A stretch of 64,000 nucleotides of DNA from Gemmatimonadota bacterium (GCA_041390125.1 JAWKQN010000010.1:180486-244485); one strand, 5' to 3'; shown: positions 25,829 through 35,057, numbered from the stretch's first letter. Numbers and translations are program-made. Notes: generated from the sequence alone by a model not told the origin.

Positions 25829-26851
25829 TCACCAGTTGAGCGGCTTCTGCCACCCGAAGTTCACCGTCCAGTTCTGCTGCAGCTGCGGACCGTCGAGGCT
25901 TTCGCTCACCGGGAACACTGCTTCCACCCCGACGCGGTGTCCGGCCAGCGGTCCGTTCTGCAGATTCAGGTTCAGTCCCAGCGGCAGATCGAGACGCGAG
26001 CCGCCGACGAGGTCCGGGAAGACGGACGGATCCTGGATGAGCGCGACGGCCGCGTCCAGCGCGGGATCGGAGCCCGAGATCGCGTCCCACTTCTGCCACA
26101 CCATGCGCGCGGAGAAGCTGAGCTGATCGTTGATCGGGAACGCGAACCAGCTCGTGACCTCGACGCGATTGCCGAGGGTGTAGCCGGAATCGTTCTCGCT
26201 CGTCCGGATGACGCCACGGCCCTGGAAGCCCACGGAACCGTACTGGTTCATGGCCTGGAAGGTCAGCGACGGCAGCAGGTCGAACGTGCCGGACCCGAGC
26301 TGCATCGAGTACGGAAGCCGACCCGACCCGAAAGCGCTCTGGCCGTCCTCTTCGATGGAGCCGGTGGGCACGGAGACGGCACCGCCGACGTGCGCCTTGT
26401 ACGGGCCCACCTCGTAGACGTTGAAGAGCGCGCCGACCTCGATGTCCCCGATGCCGCTGGTGGACGTGGAGAAGAGGTCGAGCTGCCGCGTCACCTGGTC
26501 CATGTTGCGCTGGACGAAGGGCACGGTGGCCATGAGCGTCAGGTACTGCATGGGTGCGATCTGCACACCCACGCGGTGCACCTGCTCGGTCATGTTGTAG
26601 GGGGTCGACTGGAAGATGTCGAGCACCTCGTCGATCCCGAGCTCCGTCTCCTCCAGGCGGATGCCATCCAGCTCCTGGGCCTGGAAGCGATAGGAGATCA
26701 GGAACTCCCCGAGCGAAAGCACGCGGTCTCCCTGGACGCCGATCGGCGCATAGGAATCCGCGCGGTCCCAGCGCCAGGTATAGTCCTGGGCCCCGACGGG
26801 GCTGGCCACCGCGGCGGCGGCAAGAAAGAAGGTCGTGATCCTCGCGCGCAT
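25829..26851 (-). CDS. Outer-membrane beta-barrel protein (MetA-pathway/transporter-like)
   Basis: 340 residues with a cleavable signal (ITTFFLAAAAVASPVGAQ) and alternating beta-strand pattern throughout, ending with an aromatic residue (FGWQKPLNW) as outer-membrane barrels do. The segments QVHRVGVQIAPMQYLTLMATVPF and AHVGGAVSVPTGSIEE resemble the putative phenol-degradation (MetA) outer-membrane family; substrate unknown. GGAGGAGCA directly precedes the ATG at 26851. It is transcribed alone. Confidence 0.72.
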   Translation of the reverse strand: MRARITTFFLAAAAVASPVGAQDYTWRWDRADSYAPIGVQGDRVLSLGEFLISYRFQAQELDGIRLEETELGIDEVLDIFQSTPYNMTEQVHRVGVQIAPMQYLTLMATVPFVQRNMDQVTRQLDLFSTSTSGIGDIEVGALFNVYEVGPYKAHVGGAVSVPTGSIEEDGQSAFGSGRLPYSMQLGSGTFDLLPSLTFQAMNQYGSVGFQGRGVIRTSENDSGYTLGNRVEVTSWFAFPINDQLSFSARMVWQKWDAISGSDPALDAAVALIQDPSVFPDLVGGSRLDLPLGLNLNLQNGPLAGHRVGVEAVFPVSESLDGPQLQQNWTVNFGWQKPLNW

Positions 26852-27209
26852 TGCTCCTCCGATTTCCGGACGGGCCCCTCGCACAGGCGCGTGGACCCCC
26901 GATGCGGGGACCCCACATGAGCAAGGTCCGGACCCACGAATCGGGCTGTGACGGGCGCGCAACAGAGCGCCGGGAAGCCCCGCACAGTAGCGGTTTCCGG
27001 GCCCCGTGGCATCCATGCAGCGCTCCGCCTCCCGCCCCGCCCGAGGCCCTCGCTGCCGACCGGCGTCAGGGTTTGCCGTGGCGACAAGCCAGACCCGCCG
27101 CATCGATCCACCCGGGCTCCCGTTGCGTGGAAGGACCCGTGGAGGCTAGAAGAGGGACGGCACGTGCGCGGGACCCGCGACCGGCCGGACGCCAAGACGA
27201 GGTTGCCCG
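26852..27209. other. 358-nt divergent intergenic region
   Basis: Between the outer-membrane protein gene (-) and the DUF1572 gene (+). It should carry both promoters. I see no gene, no clear dyad and no repeat in it. Confidence 0.5.
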
Positions 27210-27749
27210 ATGGACCGGACCCACCTGAGTGTCCTCGAGCGGGAGATCGCACACCTGAAGAGCCTGGCCGACCGGGCCATGGCCCAGCTCGACGACCGGG
27301 AGTTCTTCACGCCCCTCGACTCCCAGTCCAACAGCGTGGCCAACCTGGTCAAGCACGTGGCCGGGAACGCGCGCTCGCGGTGGACGGAGCTCCTGACCTC
27401 GGACGGGGAGAAGCCGGACCGGCACCGGGACCGTGAGTTCGAGATCGGGGAGGACGACACACGCGAGGCGCTGCTGGAGGCGTGGGAGGACGGGTGGCGC
27501 CGCTTCCGGGACGCGCTGGCCCCCCTGTCCGACGCGGACCTCGCGCGCACCGTGACCATCCGCACCGAGCCGCATACGGTGCTGCATGCCATCGTGCGGC
27601 AGATCGGTCATTACGGCCAGCACGTGGGTCAGATCCTGATGATGGCCAAGCACCTCCGCGGCACCACCTGGCAGACGCTCTCCATCCCCAAAGGCGAGTC
27701 CCAGGCCTGGATCGGGCGGGCCCGGCCCCACCCGGGCGAGACGGTGTGA
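27210..27749 (+). CDS. DUF1572 / DinB-superfamily protein
   Basis: 179 residues of the DinB-like four-helix bundle. A metal site is suggested by H49 (NLVKHVAG), H122/H126 (EPHTVLHAIVR) and H133/H137 (GHYGQHVGQI). DUF1572 proteins are predicted metal-dependent hydrolases or thiol transferases; no activity is established. The stop overlaps the start of the GNAT gene (GTGA at 27746-27749), so the two form a bicistronic unit. Confidence 0.85.
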   Translation: MDRTHLSVLEREIAHLKSLADRAMAQLDDREFFTPLDSQSNSVANLVKHVAGNARSRWTELLTSDGEKPDRHRDREFEIGEDDTREALLEAWEDGWRRFRDALAPLSDADLARTVTIRTEPHTVLHAIVRQIGHYGQHVGQILMMAKHLRGTTWQTLSIPKGESQAWIGRARPHPGETV

Positions 27750-28210
27750 ACCGCCCCGACGTGCGGATCCGTTCGGCGGTCCTCGCGGACGCACCGGCCC
27801 TCGCGGCCCTGAGCGGCCAGCTGGGGTATCCCGCGGATCCGGCGGAGATGCACGCCCGGCTGAGCCGGATCCTCGCGCGCTCCACCGACGCGGTGCTCGT
27901 GGCGGAGCTGGCCGGGGGTGCCGTGGCGGGATGGCTCCACGTGGTGGAAGAAGAGCCGCTGGAGACGGGACCGCACGCGCTGATCCTGGGGCTGGTCGTG
28001 GACGCGCAGGTGCGGCGGCTGGCCGTGGGGCGCACGCTGGTGAGCGCGGCGGAGTCGTGGACGGGGGCGCGCGGTCTGACCACGCTGCTCGTACGCAGCA
28101 ACGCCGCGCGGGTGGAGTCCCATCCGTTCTACGAGGGACTGGGATACACGCGCATCAAGACGCAGCACTGCTATCGGAAGGCCGTGTCCGGATCCCCGGA
28201 AGCGGAGTGA
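27746..28210 (+). CDS. GNAT-family N-acetyltransferase
   Basis: 154 residues. The GNAT fold is recognisable from IRSAVLADAPALAALSGQLGYP, the acetyl-CoA loop region LVVDAQVRRLAVGRTLVSAAE (a degenerate Q/RxxGxG/A, here RRLAVGRTL) and the C-terminal HPFYEGLGY. The acetyl acceptor is unknown. GTG start, overlapping the DUF1572 stop. Confidence 0.85.
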   Translation: MNRPDVRIRSAVLADAPALAALSGQLGYPADPAEMHARLSRILARSTDAVLVAELAGGAVAGWLHVVEEEPLETGPHALILGLVVDAQVRRLAVGRTLVSAAESWTGARGLTTLLVRSNAARVESHPFYEGLGYTRIKTQHCYRKAVSGSPEAE

Positions 28211-28257
28211 TCCACCCCCCTCCGGCCTCGCCTCCCCCACGGGACGCAGGAGCATCG

Positions 28258-29697
28258 ATGCAACGACGCGCAGGCGCGCGCAGGGTTCCTCGGAACATCA
28301 TCCTCACCGTGCTCGCCGCGTCGGCGTTCGCGTGCCGCGCCCCCGACCCGTCGGCTCGTTCGGCCGTTCCGGAGTCGACCGCCGAAGCGGAGGTCCTGCG
28401 GCTGCTGGAGGAGGACGCCCCCTACCAGCTCGTGCCAGCCGAGCTGTTCGAGCGCCTGGGCTGGGAGTTGCCCGACGACGGGCGGACCGTACACGCGCTC
28501 GCGAACGCGGCGCCAGGTGGGGCCTTCGATCCGCGTGCCCTGGAGACGCTACCCGCGAGCACGCTGGGCTACTCCGCACGCTGGCACGAGGTGCGCTTCC
28601 GGAAGTACGGGCTCGATTGGGACCTCCCGGCGCTGCACCTCGTGCCGGAGACCCCCGTCCCCGGTCTGCCCACCGTGGTGTTCATCAACGGCGGTTCCGC
28701 CAACTGGTACGAGTTCTTCGTCGGGCCCACCAACGCGCCGGCGGTCGCGCAGCATCTCGCGCAACGCGTCCCGGTGCTGCTGCTGACCATCCCCGGCAAC
28801 TACCGTCATGGCGGCTGGGATGAGCCGGACTTCGCGAAGCGCACCCCCGCCTACGTGCTCGACCGGGATATGTCGCCCGAAGAGGCGCGCGTCCGCAACG
28901 CGATCTTCACGTTCGCGCTGATCCGCGATGGCGTGCGCGCCTCCATCGAGGAGGTCGTGCAGGGTCCCGTGGCCATCGTGGGCCACTCCACCGGAGCCGA
29001 GGTGCAGTTCCTCCTGCGGGACGCGCTGGCGGACCGCCTGCACGGGCGCTCCCTGGGCTGGGGGACGGGCGGTCCCGCCTCGCTGTCGGCCATGCGGGAC
29101 ATCCGGGGCGAGGTGTCGATCGACGACTACGCGCACGTGAGCGAGTTGCGCGCCCGCGGACCCGAGGAGTACGCACGGCGCTACGTGGGCCCGCTCAACC
29201 CGCTGTGGCGCGACGATGCGACCCCTCTGGAGGTGGCCACCCAATGGATCCGCCTGGAGGCCCGACGCCGCCCGCAGTTCAAGCAGCCGCTGCAGGACAT
29301 GGAGCACCAGGGCGCGGACGCACTGCGCCCCCAGGTGGAGGCACAGATCCGGGAGGTGCTGCGGGGCAACACGCTGGGCGTGGACGCCGACGAGGTCGTC
29401 GCCGACCTGTTCACCACCACGGCCGCTCCGGTGGTGGGCTACCGACGGATGATCTGGACCACCGCGCTCGGGGACACCAACCACTGGCATGCGGACCCCG
29501 CGCTCGCACGCGAGGTGCGGATCTCAGCGGAGTTCCGTCAGGCCACTCCGGGCGTCCCGATCCGGGTGCTCGTGTTCGACGTCCCTTTGAGCCACTACGG
29601 GCACCTGGAGCGGCCGCGCGAGCTGGCCGGCGGGCTCCTGGCCGCGTTGCGCTGGGTCAGCGCGGAGGACCCGGGGAGCGCCGCGCCCGCGGGGTAG
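28258..29697 (+). CDS. Lipoprotein-type alpha/beta hydrolase
   Basis: 479 residues. The N-terminus is a lipoprotein-like signal (IILTVLAASAFACRA). The alpha/beta-hydrolase core shows a nucleophile elbow GHSTGA (catalytic Ser) after PVAIVG, an oxyanion-hole strand VVFINGGSANWYEF, and a late His in PLSHYGHLERP. It has an unusually long insertion between the nucleophile and the His (about 200 residues). The substrate is unknown; esterase or carboxylesterase-like activity is likely. It starts 47 nt after the GNAT gene, possibly in the same transcript. Confidence 0.75.
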   Translation: MQRRAGARRVPRNIILTVLAASAFACRAPDPSARSAVPESTAEAEVLRLLEEDAPYQLVPAELFERLGWELPDDGRTVHALANAAPGGAFDPRALETLPASTLGYSARWHEVRFRKYGLDWDLPALHLVPETPVPGLPTVVFINGGSANWYEFFVGPTNAPAVAQHLAQRVPVLLLTIPGNYRHGGWDEPDFAKRTPAYVLDRDMSPEEARVRNAIFTFALIRDGVRASIEEVVQGPVAIVGHSTGAEVQFLLRDALADRLHGRSLGWGTGGPASLSAMRDIRGEVSIDDYAHVSELRARGPEEYARRYVGPLNPLWRDDATPLEVATQWIRLEARRRPQFKQPLQDMEHQGADALRPQVEAQIREVLRGNTLGVDADEVVADLFTTTAAPVVGYRRMIWTTALGDTNHWHADPALAREVRISAEFRQATPGVPIRVLVFDVPLSHYGHLERPRELAGGLLAALRWVSAEDPGSAAPAG

Positions 29698-29717
29698 GCG
29701 CGCGCCGTGCAGACCCC

Positions 29718-30629
29718 TCAGTTGGCCGGGTAGCCCGTCTTGCGGATGCGCTCGATGGCCGCGGCCGTCACGTCCGCCCGGAACTGCGCCAGCTTCTTGC
29801 CGATCTCCAACGCTTCGGCCTCGTCGATGTGGAGGCTGTTGATGTGGTCCAGGCTCACGCGCTGGCGCTGGGGTAGACGCACGTGCTCGGGGCTGTCGTT
29901 CATGATGAGCGACGTGATGTAGTAGTCGTCGTGGTAGCCGTCGAGGTCCTTGTTCAGCTCCACCTTGCCCAGCACCTCGTTCTGATAGCGCAGCACGTCC
30001 CCGTAGTTGTAGTACTCGCGCACGTGCGCGACGAGCACGTCCTGCCCCTTCCATTCCGCGGCCAGCTCGGTGGCCACGTCCTGCAGCATGCGCTGGTTGC
30101 TCCCGCTGTCGCCCAGGAAGAAGATCTCCTTGAATCCCTGCGTCCTGAGGCTGGTGGCCATGTCCTTGAGCACCGCCTTGAGCGTGGCGGGAGACAGCAC
30201 CAGTCGACCGGGCTGATCGGACTCGGTGGGTTCGCCTTCGTCCAGCATGACGATGGGCGCCACGAGCGTCTTCCCCAGGGTCCGGGCGATCGCGTCCCCG
30301 GTCACCTTCAGCACGTGGTTGTGCTTGCCGGTGGTCAGGTAGGGGCCGTTGGACTCCATGGTGCCGTTGAGGATCAGCGCCGTGGTGTAGCCGTACTCGT
30401 CGACCAGATCCCGCATCTCCAGGATGGTCAGCTCCGACATCCAGACGTTGTCCGCGAGGGCGATGGGACGGACCATCTCCTCGCTGAAGGGGGCCGGAAC
30501 GCGCTGGTCGGCGGGACGGATCACCTCCGGCGGGGGCGGCCGCTGCCCGGGGCGCTGGGCGGCGAGGCCCGCCGGGAGAAGGGTGAGCGCCAGGGCGGTA
30601 GCGGCCAGCGGGGCACGGAGTCGGATCAT
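29718..30629 (-). CDS. Exported creatininase-family protein with altered metal site
   Basis: 303 residues with a Sec signal (PLAATALALTLLPAGLAAQ). The fold is recognised from the creatininase-type stretch ALILNGTMESNGPYLTTGKHNHV (in pieces) and IFFLGDSGSNQ. In canonical creatininases the equivalent segments are GSxEQHGPHLPLxTD and NGHGGN, which carry the metal ligands; here residues 89-103 read with S-N in place of Q-H and residues 173-178 read GDSGSN. The usual zinc/manganese ligands are therefore only partly kept, so function may differ. GAGG precedes the ATG. Convergent with the hydrolase gene. Confidence 0.72.
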   Translation of the reverse strand: MIRLRAPLAATALALTLLPAGLAAQRPGQRPPPPEVIRPADQRVPAPFSEEMVRPIALADNVWMSELTILEMRDLVDEYGYTTALILNGTMESNGPYLTTGKHNHVLKVTGDAIARTLGKTLVAPIVMLDEGEPTESDQPGRLVLSPATLKAVLKDMATSLRTQGFKEIFFLGDSGSNQRMLQDVATELAAEWKGQDVLVAHVREYYNYGDVLRYQNEVLGKVELNKDLDGYHDDYYITSLIMNDSPEHVRLPQRQRVSLDHINSLHIDEAEALEIGKKLAQFRADVTAAAIERIRKTGYPAN

Positions 30630-30739
30630 GACAGCCTCACGAAGGGCGATGCGGGCCGGCCCGGGAAGGCCGGCCCGAATGCGGTGACAAGGCGGTCACT
30701 ATACCGCCGGGGATGGCGGCGGCGTCAAGGGAACAAGGG

Positions 30740-31822
30740 TCAGGCCACCCGCCGCCGCCGGGCCGTCGCCACGCCGATCCCCGCCCAGAACGCGATCCCC
30801 AGCAAGGTCAGGACGACCGTGCCCGCGCTCATCCGCGCGCCCAACGTCACGGGGCCGTATTCGTCCAGCAGCCAGGTCCGGGTCCATTCCGCGTGGGACA
30901 CCCCGAACGCGGCGCGGAACGCCTCGGGCACCGGCAGGGAGCTGGACCAGAAGGCCTCGAAGCGCTCGTCCCCGAACTCGCGGGCGAGGTCGCCGAGGAC
31001 GGCACTACGGTTGGGGCCGAAGGCCGTCGTCCTGAACCCCACCGGGCCGTACGACGCGACGGGGCCGTCTCCCCGCTCCCACTCCCCCGGCGCGAGGAAC
31101 ATGGCGGCGCACACGTCCATGCGCCCGCCGGCGCACCCCGCCTGCGCGACCTCCCAGCGTCCACGCCACACGCGCCCCGGGAGGGCTTCGGCGTAGAGCA
31201 TCTCCCCGGCGGATGATCGGAGCTGCCCCAGCGGATCCACCGCCAGCCCAAGCGCCCCTGCGCGCAGCCACCGTGAGACCTGCGGTCCGGGCACTCCGTA
31301 GCGTGCATAGAAGGAGCACGCTTGGAGTACCGGGAGGTCCATGGTGGGCTCTTCATCGAGCGAAGCCCAGAATCGCGAACGTCCGCGCACGCGCGGCACG
31401 AAGCAATAGGGATGGTCACCCTCATCCAGCAGCATCAGCGGCATCCCACCCATGCCAGCGGTCGCGCCATTGGCCAGCTCCCGTTCGAACCAGAAGGCAC
31501 CCACGCGCACCCGCGGCTCGGCCACACCGAACGCGTCCAGCTCGGCTCGCACGAGCGCGTAAGGGTCGTCCGATGTCACGCTGTCCGCTCGCGTCACCAG
31601 ACCCGCGAGCACCATTCCGCCGTCGAGAGCCGCCCGTGCCGCGATGGTGTCCAGCCACAGGGTCTCGGCCAGCGTTTGATACTCCCCTCGCACCGCCCAC
31701 GTCATTGCGCCGATGGTGCTGCTCGACGACACGCGTTCGATGAACCGCTCCGGCGACGGCGGCAGGAGCAAGGCAGCCACCACGCCCAATCCGAGCACCG
31801 ACCATACAATCCAGCGCCTCAT
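30740..31822 (-). CDS. Membrane-anchored periplasmic protein, operon with ABC exporter
   Basis: 360 residues, unknown family. One helix at each end (WIVWSVLGLGVVAALLL near the N-terminus, VVLTLLGIAFWAGIGVATA at the C-terminus) with a periplasmic domain between that holds two Cys in CAGGRMDVCAAM. The segment FRAAFGVSHAEWTRTWL before the last helix resembles RLAAAAGMSDADLMDAWM in the preceding gene, and CAGGRMDVCAAM resembles CLGGDRQACWAS there, so the two are probably distant paralogues. The ATG overlaps the stop of that gene (31819-31822). Last gene of the GntR-regulated operon. Confidence 0.75.
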   Translation of the reverse strand: MRRWIVWSVLGLGVVAALLLPPSPERFIERVSSSSTIGAMTWAVRGEYQTLAETLWLDTIAARAALDGGMVLAGLVTRADSVTSDDPYALVRAELDAFGVAEPRVRVGAFWFERELANGATAGMGGMPLMLLDEGDHPYCFVPRVRGRSRFWASLDEEPTMDLPVLQACSFYARYGVPGPQVSRWLRAGALGLAVDPLGQLRSSAGEMLYAEALPGRVWRGRWEVAQAGCAGGRMDVCAAMFLAPGEWERGDGPVASYGPVGFRTTAFGPNRSAVLGDLAREFGDERFEAFWSSSLPVPEAFRAAFGVSHAEWTRTWLLDEYGPVTLGARMSAGTVVLTLLGIAFWAGIGVATARRRRVA

Positions 31823-32955
31823 CCGAACCTCCAACGGGTGCTGCGGCGCGCCACGACGCCGAGACTTCCCAGACTCAGCAGGGTCAAGAGCGCCGCCGGC
31901 CCCAGCTCCGCTTGGACCGGGATACGTCGACCGCGGAGCGCGCCCATCCAGGCATCCATCAGGTCTGCGTCGCTCATTCCGGCTGCGGCCGCCAGGCGGT
32001 CGCGCAGCGACCCCGACGTCTCCACCAGCCGCGACCAGGAGCCGACGCCGCCCTGCTCGAGCGCGAACCAGACCAGATTGGCGCGGACCCCCGCGTCGAG
32101 CGGAGCGGCGCGTTCCCGTGACAGTCCGCCGCGCGCCTCGGCGCACGCTGAGGCCACACCGTTCTGGCAGTCCTCGGCGGCCGACGCATAGCGCTTCACC
32201 CATTGCTGGGGGGCGCGTTCACGCTGCGCGGCATCGTACCAGAGGGTGGTCATATCCAGGTCTCCGGTGAGATCCAGCGAGGCCCAGCACGCTTGACGGT
32301 CACCACCGAGACATGCGGTCACGGAGATGGACGCGGTCCGGGCCATGGTGCGGTACGCGGCGCGGTAGTCGTGCGCCTCCTGTGGCATCGGCTGCAGGCG
32401 CCCCATCCAGTCCCGCAGGTCGGACGGCGACGCATCGCTGAGCATCCTCGCCATCTTGGAGCGGATGTCGTCCCGGCGGGCCGCGTCCGAAGCGACGTCG
32501 TGCTGCCAGACCTCGCTCCGGTCACTCGTGACACCGAGGCCCGTCTTCGCGGGCCCGATCTCGTAGGTGAAGATCCGGTCGAAGGGAGGCGTCCCCTCCA
32601 GCGCCGCCGCGTACGGCGCGAGGGTCTCGCGGGCGAGGCGTTCCGCGTCGGCACTCTGGTTGGCACGCGCCACGAGCGTGAACGGGCCCACGAACAGGGT
32701 ATCGAGTTCCGTGACGCCATTGGCCGCCGTTTCGGCTCGTACCGCGTCCCGGGCCTGTGCCTCGGCACTCAGCACCTCCAGGCGCGCTTCCAACCGCTGG
32801 ATGCGACGCTCGGCGTGCGCTCTTGCCGTGGCCAGCTCGGCCCGCTCCTGCGCACTCAACAGCGGGGGCGGCGAGGTTTGGGCGGTCACCCTCGTACCGC
32901 CCAACGCGGCGAGCGCGATCGCACCGGCGAGCGCGTAGAGGGATCGCCTACACAT
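31819..32955 (-). CDS. Periplasmic protein with coiled coil and C-terminal anchor
   Basis: 378 residues, unknown family. Signal peptide (LYALAGAIALAALGGTRVTAQ), a charged coiled-coil helix (residues about 35-70, AHAERRIQRLEARLEVLSAE), a central domain with the Cys pair of CLGGDRQACWAS, and a C-terminal helix GPAALLTLLSLGSLGVVA followed by positive residues. Its start overlaps the end of the ABC permease gene by 8 nt. Probably a partner of the exporter; distant paralogue of the next gene. Confidence 0.72.
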   Translation of the reverse strand: MCRRSLYALAGAIALAALGGTRVTAQTSPPPLLSAQERAELATARAHAERRIQRLEARLEVLSAEAQARDAVRAETAANGVTELDTLFVGPFTLVARANQSADAERLARETLAPYAAALEGTPPFDRIFTYEIGPAKTGLGVTSDRSEVWQHDVASDAARRDDIRSKMARMLSDASPSDLRDWMGRLQPMPQEAHDYRAAYRTMARTASISVTACLGGDRQACWASLDLTGDLDMTTLWYDAAQRERAPQQWVKRYASAAEDCQNGVASACAEARGGLSRERAAPLDAGVRANLVWFALEQGGVGSWSRLVETSGSLRDRLAAAAGMSDADLMDAWMGALRGRRIPVQAELGPAALLTLLSLGSLGVVARRSTRWRFG

Positions 32956-33628
32956 CGATCAAGGCCCAATTGGCGTTCAGCACCGAGAAGGGGCTCGGCC
33001 AGTCCGTGAGAACGTCGAAGAGCTGGACGCCGGGCCTGACTCCAGCAGAACCCGGCCCGCCGCTCCCAGCGAACTGGTTCAAGAGCGGCCCCGCGGCCAA
33101 CAACACCAGAATCCCCACGATCCCGAGCCACACCACCGTGCGCATGGTGGCGGACGCCAGCGCGAAGAGCATGGCGTAGATCACGCCGGCCGCGAACAGG
33201 AAGCGCACGGTGAGCGCCACCGGGTATGCGCGCAGCGCGTCGGGGATGTCGGCGGCCTGAACGGCGGTGAAGGCGCCCAGGCCCAGCGCCAGGACGGGCA
33301 CCAGGAGAACCAGCCCGCCCGCGGCCATCTTGAGCAACGAGTAGCGGGACCGGGAGATGGGCAGCGACAGGGCGTAGACGTGGTTGCCGCGATGATCCCA
33401 GGTCCAGGCCAGGATGCCCACGATGCCGCCCACGGCCACGGCCAGACCGGGATAGGCCGGGATCCACAACTGGGTGAGCTCGAGCAGCGCGCCCACGCGG
33501 GCGCCGGGATCGGCGATGCCGCCCGACCCCTGGATGCTCAGCAGGGGGACCGCGAAGCAGGCGAGGCTCAACAGCGCCACCACCGGCGCGGAGGCCCGCC
33601 ACTGCACGTGCAGGATCTGCTTGAACAC
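32948..33628 (-). CDS. ABC-2 type transporter permease
   Basis: 226 residues with six predicted helices (for example ASAPVVALLSLACFAVPLLS, GLAVAVGGIVGILAWTW, AAGGLVLLVPVLALGLGAF, WLGIVGILVLLAAGPLL). Small ABC-2 permeases of this kind pair with YtrB-like ATPases in GntR(YtrA)-controlled operons of the cell-envelope stress type. The start is 2 nt after the ATPase stop. Substrate unknown. Confidence 0.8.
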   Translation of the reverse strand: MFKQILHVQWRASAPVVALLSLACFAVPLLSIQGSGGIADPGARVGALLELTQLWIPAYPGLAVAVGGIVGILAWTWDHRGNHVYALSLPISRSRYSLLKMAAGGLVLLVPVLALGLGAFTAVQAADIPDALRAYPVALTVRFLFAAGVIYAMLFALASATMRTVVWLGIVGILVLLAAGPLLNQFAGSGGPGSAGVRPGVQLFDVLTDWPSPFSVLNANWALIDV

Positions 33629-33630
33629 GA

Positions 33631-34539
33631 CTATTCCTCCTCTGCGGCCCGACGGCCGGATCTGAGCAGCTCCACGAACCCGTCCTCCAAATCCAGGTGC
33701 TGCACGTCACGCACGTGCGCGCCGGCGCTCTCCAGCAGCTCGCGCATGGGCTCCCGCCAGCCCCGCACCACCCAGCTCTCCCCCGGGCCGTGCCCGTTCA
33801 GGTGGGTGCGCGACAACACCTCGAACGGCGCCGCGGACAGCGCGGCAGGCGGGTCCACCACATGGAGGCGCTTGATCTCGTTCTTGAAGGCGTCCATGGG
33901 CATCTCGGCGATCAAGCGACCCCCGTCGATGACGCCCACCCAGTCGCACATGCGTTCGAGCTCGTGCACCAGATGGCTGGAGATGAAGACCGTGGCGCCC
34001 GCCTCCGCGACGTAGTCCATCACCGCGCTCATGACGTCCCGACGCACCACGGGATCCAGACCGTCGGTGGGCTCGTCCAGGATCAGCAGATCGGGCCGCT
34101 GGTACAGCGCCAGCAGGATCATGAGCTTGCCCGTCTCGCCCTTCGACAGACGGCCCACCTTGCGGCCGCGCTCCAGGCCGAGACGCCCCAGCATCTCGGT
34201 GGCCCAGCGCTCGTCCCACGCGGAGAAGAAGGCGGCGTGGTAGGCGAGCGTCTCGCCGATGGTCAGCGCGGGGTACAGGTGGGGTCGCTCCGGCACATAG
34301 CCGGTGCGGGCCAGGACACGCTCGATGGACTCGGGGATCGGAGCCCCCAGCAGGCGGATCTCCCCGGCGTCCGGCTTCATCATGCCCATGAGCATGCGGA
34401 TGGTGGTGCTCTTGCCGGAGCCGTTCGGTCCCAGGAACCCGTAGACGGACCCCTCGGGCACGTTCAGATCCAGACCGCGCAGCTCGAACGACGTGCCGAG
34501 CTTCACGGTCAGATCCGTGGTCTGGATGGCGTTGGCCAT
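33631..34539 (-). CDS. ABC transporter ATP-binding protein (YtrB/CcmA-like)
   Basis: 302 residues. Walker A GPNGSGKST (residues 37-45), Q-loop region, signature LSKGETGKL, Walker B LLILDEPTDGLDP and H-switch SSHLVHELE. It follows the GntR regulator gene by 8 nt and precedes the permease by 2 nt, so regulator, ATPase and permease are one transcription unit. The most similar well-known arrangement is ytrA-ytrB of Bacillus, involved in the response to cell-wall antibiotics; the role here is inferred only. Confidence 0.9.
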   Translation of the reverse strand: MANAIQTTDLTVKLGTSFELRGLDLNVPEGSVYGFLGPNGSGKSTTIRMLMGMMKPDAGEIRLLGAPIPESIERVLARTGYVPERPHLYPALTIGETLAYHAAFFSAWDERWATEMLGRLGLERGRKVGRLSKGETGKLMILLALYQRPDLLILDEPTDGLDPVVRRDVMSAVMDYVAEAGATVFISSHLVHELERMCDWVGVIDGGRLIAEMPMDAFKNEIKRLHVVDPPAALSAAPFEVLSRTHLNGHGPGESWVVRGWREPMRELLESAGAHVRDVQHLDLEDGFVELLRSGRRAAEEE

Positions 34540-34547
34540 GCTCCCCC

Positions 34548-34955
34548 CTATCCGGTGGCCCGTGAGCGGCGCTGCTTGGCTGCGGGCACTCCACTCTCTT
34601 CCGCGAAGGCCTCCGCCAGCTCCGCCACGTCGATCCCGAGGCGCGCCGCCTCGGCCATCATGTCCCGCACGAGCGTACGCGCCTGTCGTGCCCGCTCCTC
34701 GCCACGCTTGGTGCGGGTCATGGCGCGCACGAAGCTCCCGGCGCCGCGCCGCGTGACCACGAACCCGTCGTTCTCCAGGTCGCGGTACGCCTGTACCACG
34801 GTGGCCGGGTTGACCCGCAGCTCGGCCGCCAGGCCCCGCACGGACGGCAGGGCGTCCCCGGGCTGCAGGTCACCCGCCGCCACCGCCGCGCGGATGCGCT
34901 CGGCGATCTGCGCGTAGAGCGGCGTGGGGCTCCTGGGGTCGAGCTGGTCGAACAC
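34548..34955 (-). CDS. GntR-family (YtrA subfamily) transcriptional regulator
   Basis: 135 residues. Winged helix-turn-helix of the GntR type (PTPLYAQIAERIRAAVAAG, ALPSVRGLAAELRVNPATVVQAYRDLE in pieces) with a short C-terminal dimerisation helix pair, the YtrA layout. The GTG at 34955 is chosen because GGAGGAGCG lies just before it and conserved sequence begins there; longer in-frame extensions would cross the operator. It heads the operon and probably represses it through the palindrome at 35018-35057. Confidence 0.85.
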   Translation of the reverse strand: MFDQLDPRSPTPLYAQIAERIRAAVAAGDLQPGDALPSVRGLAAELRVNPATVVQAYRDLENDGFVVTRRGAGSFVRAMTRTKRGEERARQARTLVRDMMAEAARLGIDVAELAEAFAEESGVPAAKQRRSRATG

Positions 34956-35017
34956 GGCGCTCCTCCATGGGGCTCCGGAGTGGACCGGCCGTGGCGTCTG
35001 CAGGGGGGAGAGCAAAC

Positions 35018-35057
35018 GCCGTGCCGCTGTATCGGTGTACCAATACAGCGGTACGGC
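35018..35057. promoter_or_regulatory. Operator palindrome of the GntR/ABC operon
   Basis: Inverted repeat with arms GCCGTGCCGCTGTAT and ATACAGCGGTACGGC (14 of 15 positions pair) around CGGTGTACCA, which itself contains GGT-GT-ACC. It lies 63 nt upstream of the GntR start codon. YtrA-type regulators bind such TGTAT...ATACA dyads at their own promoters. Confidence 0.75.
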
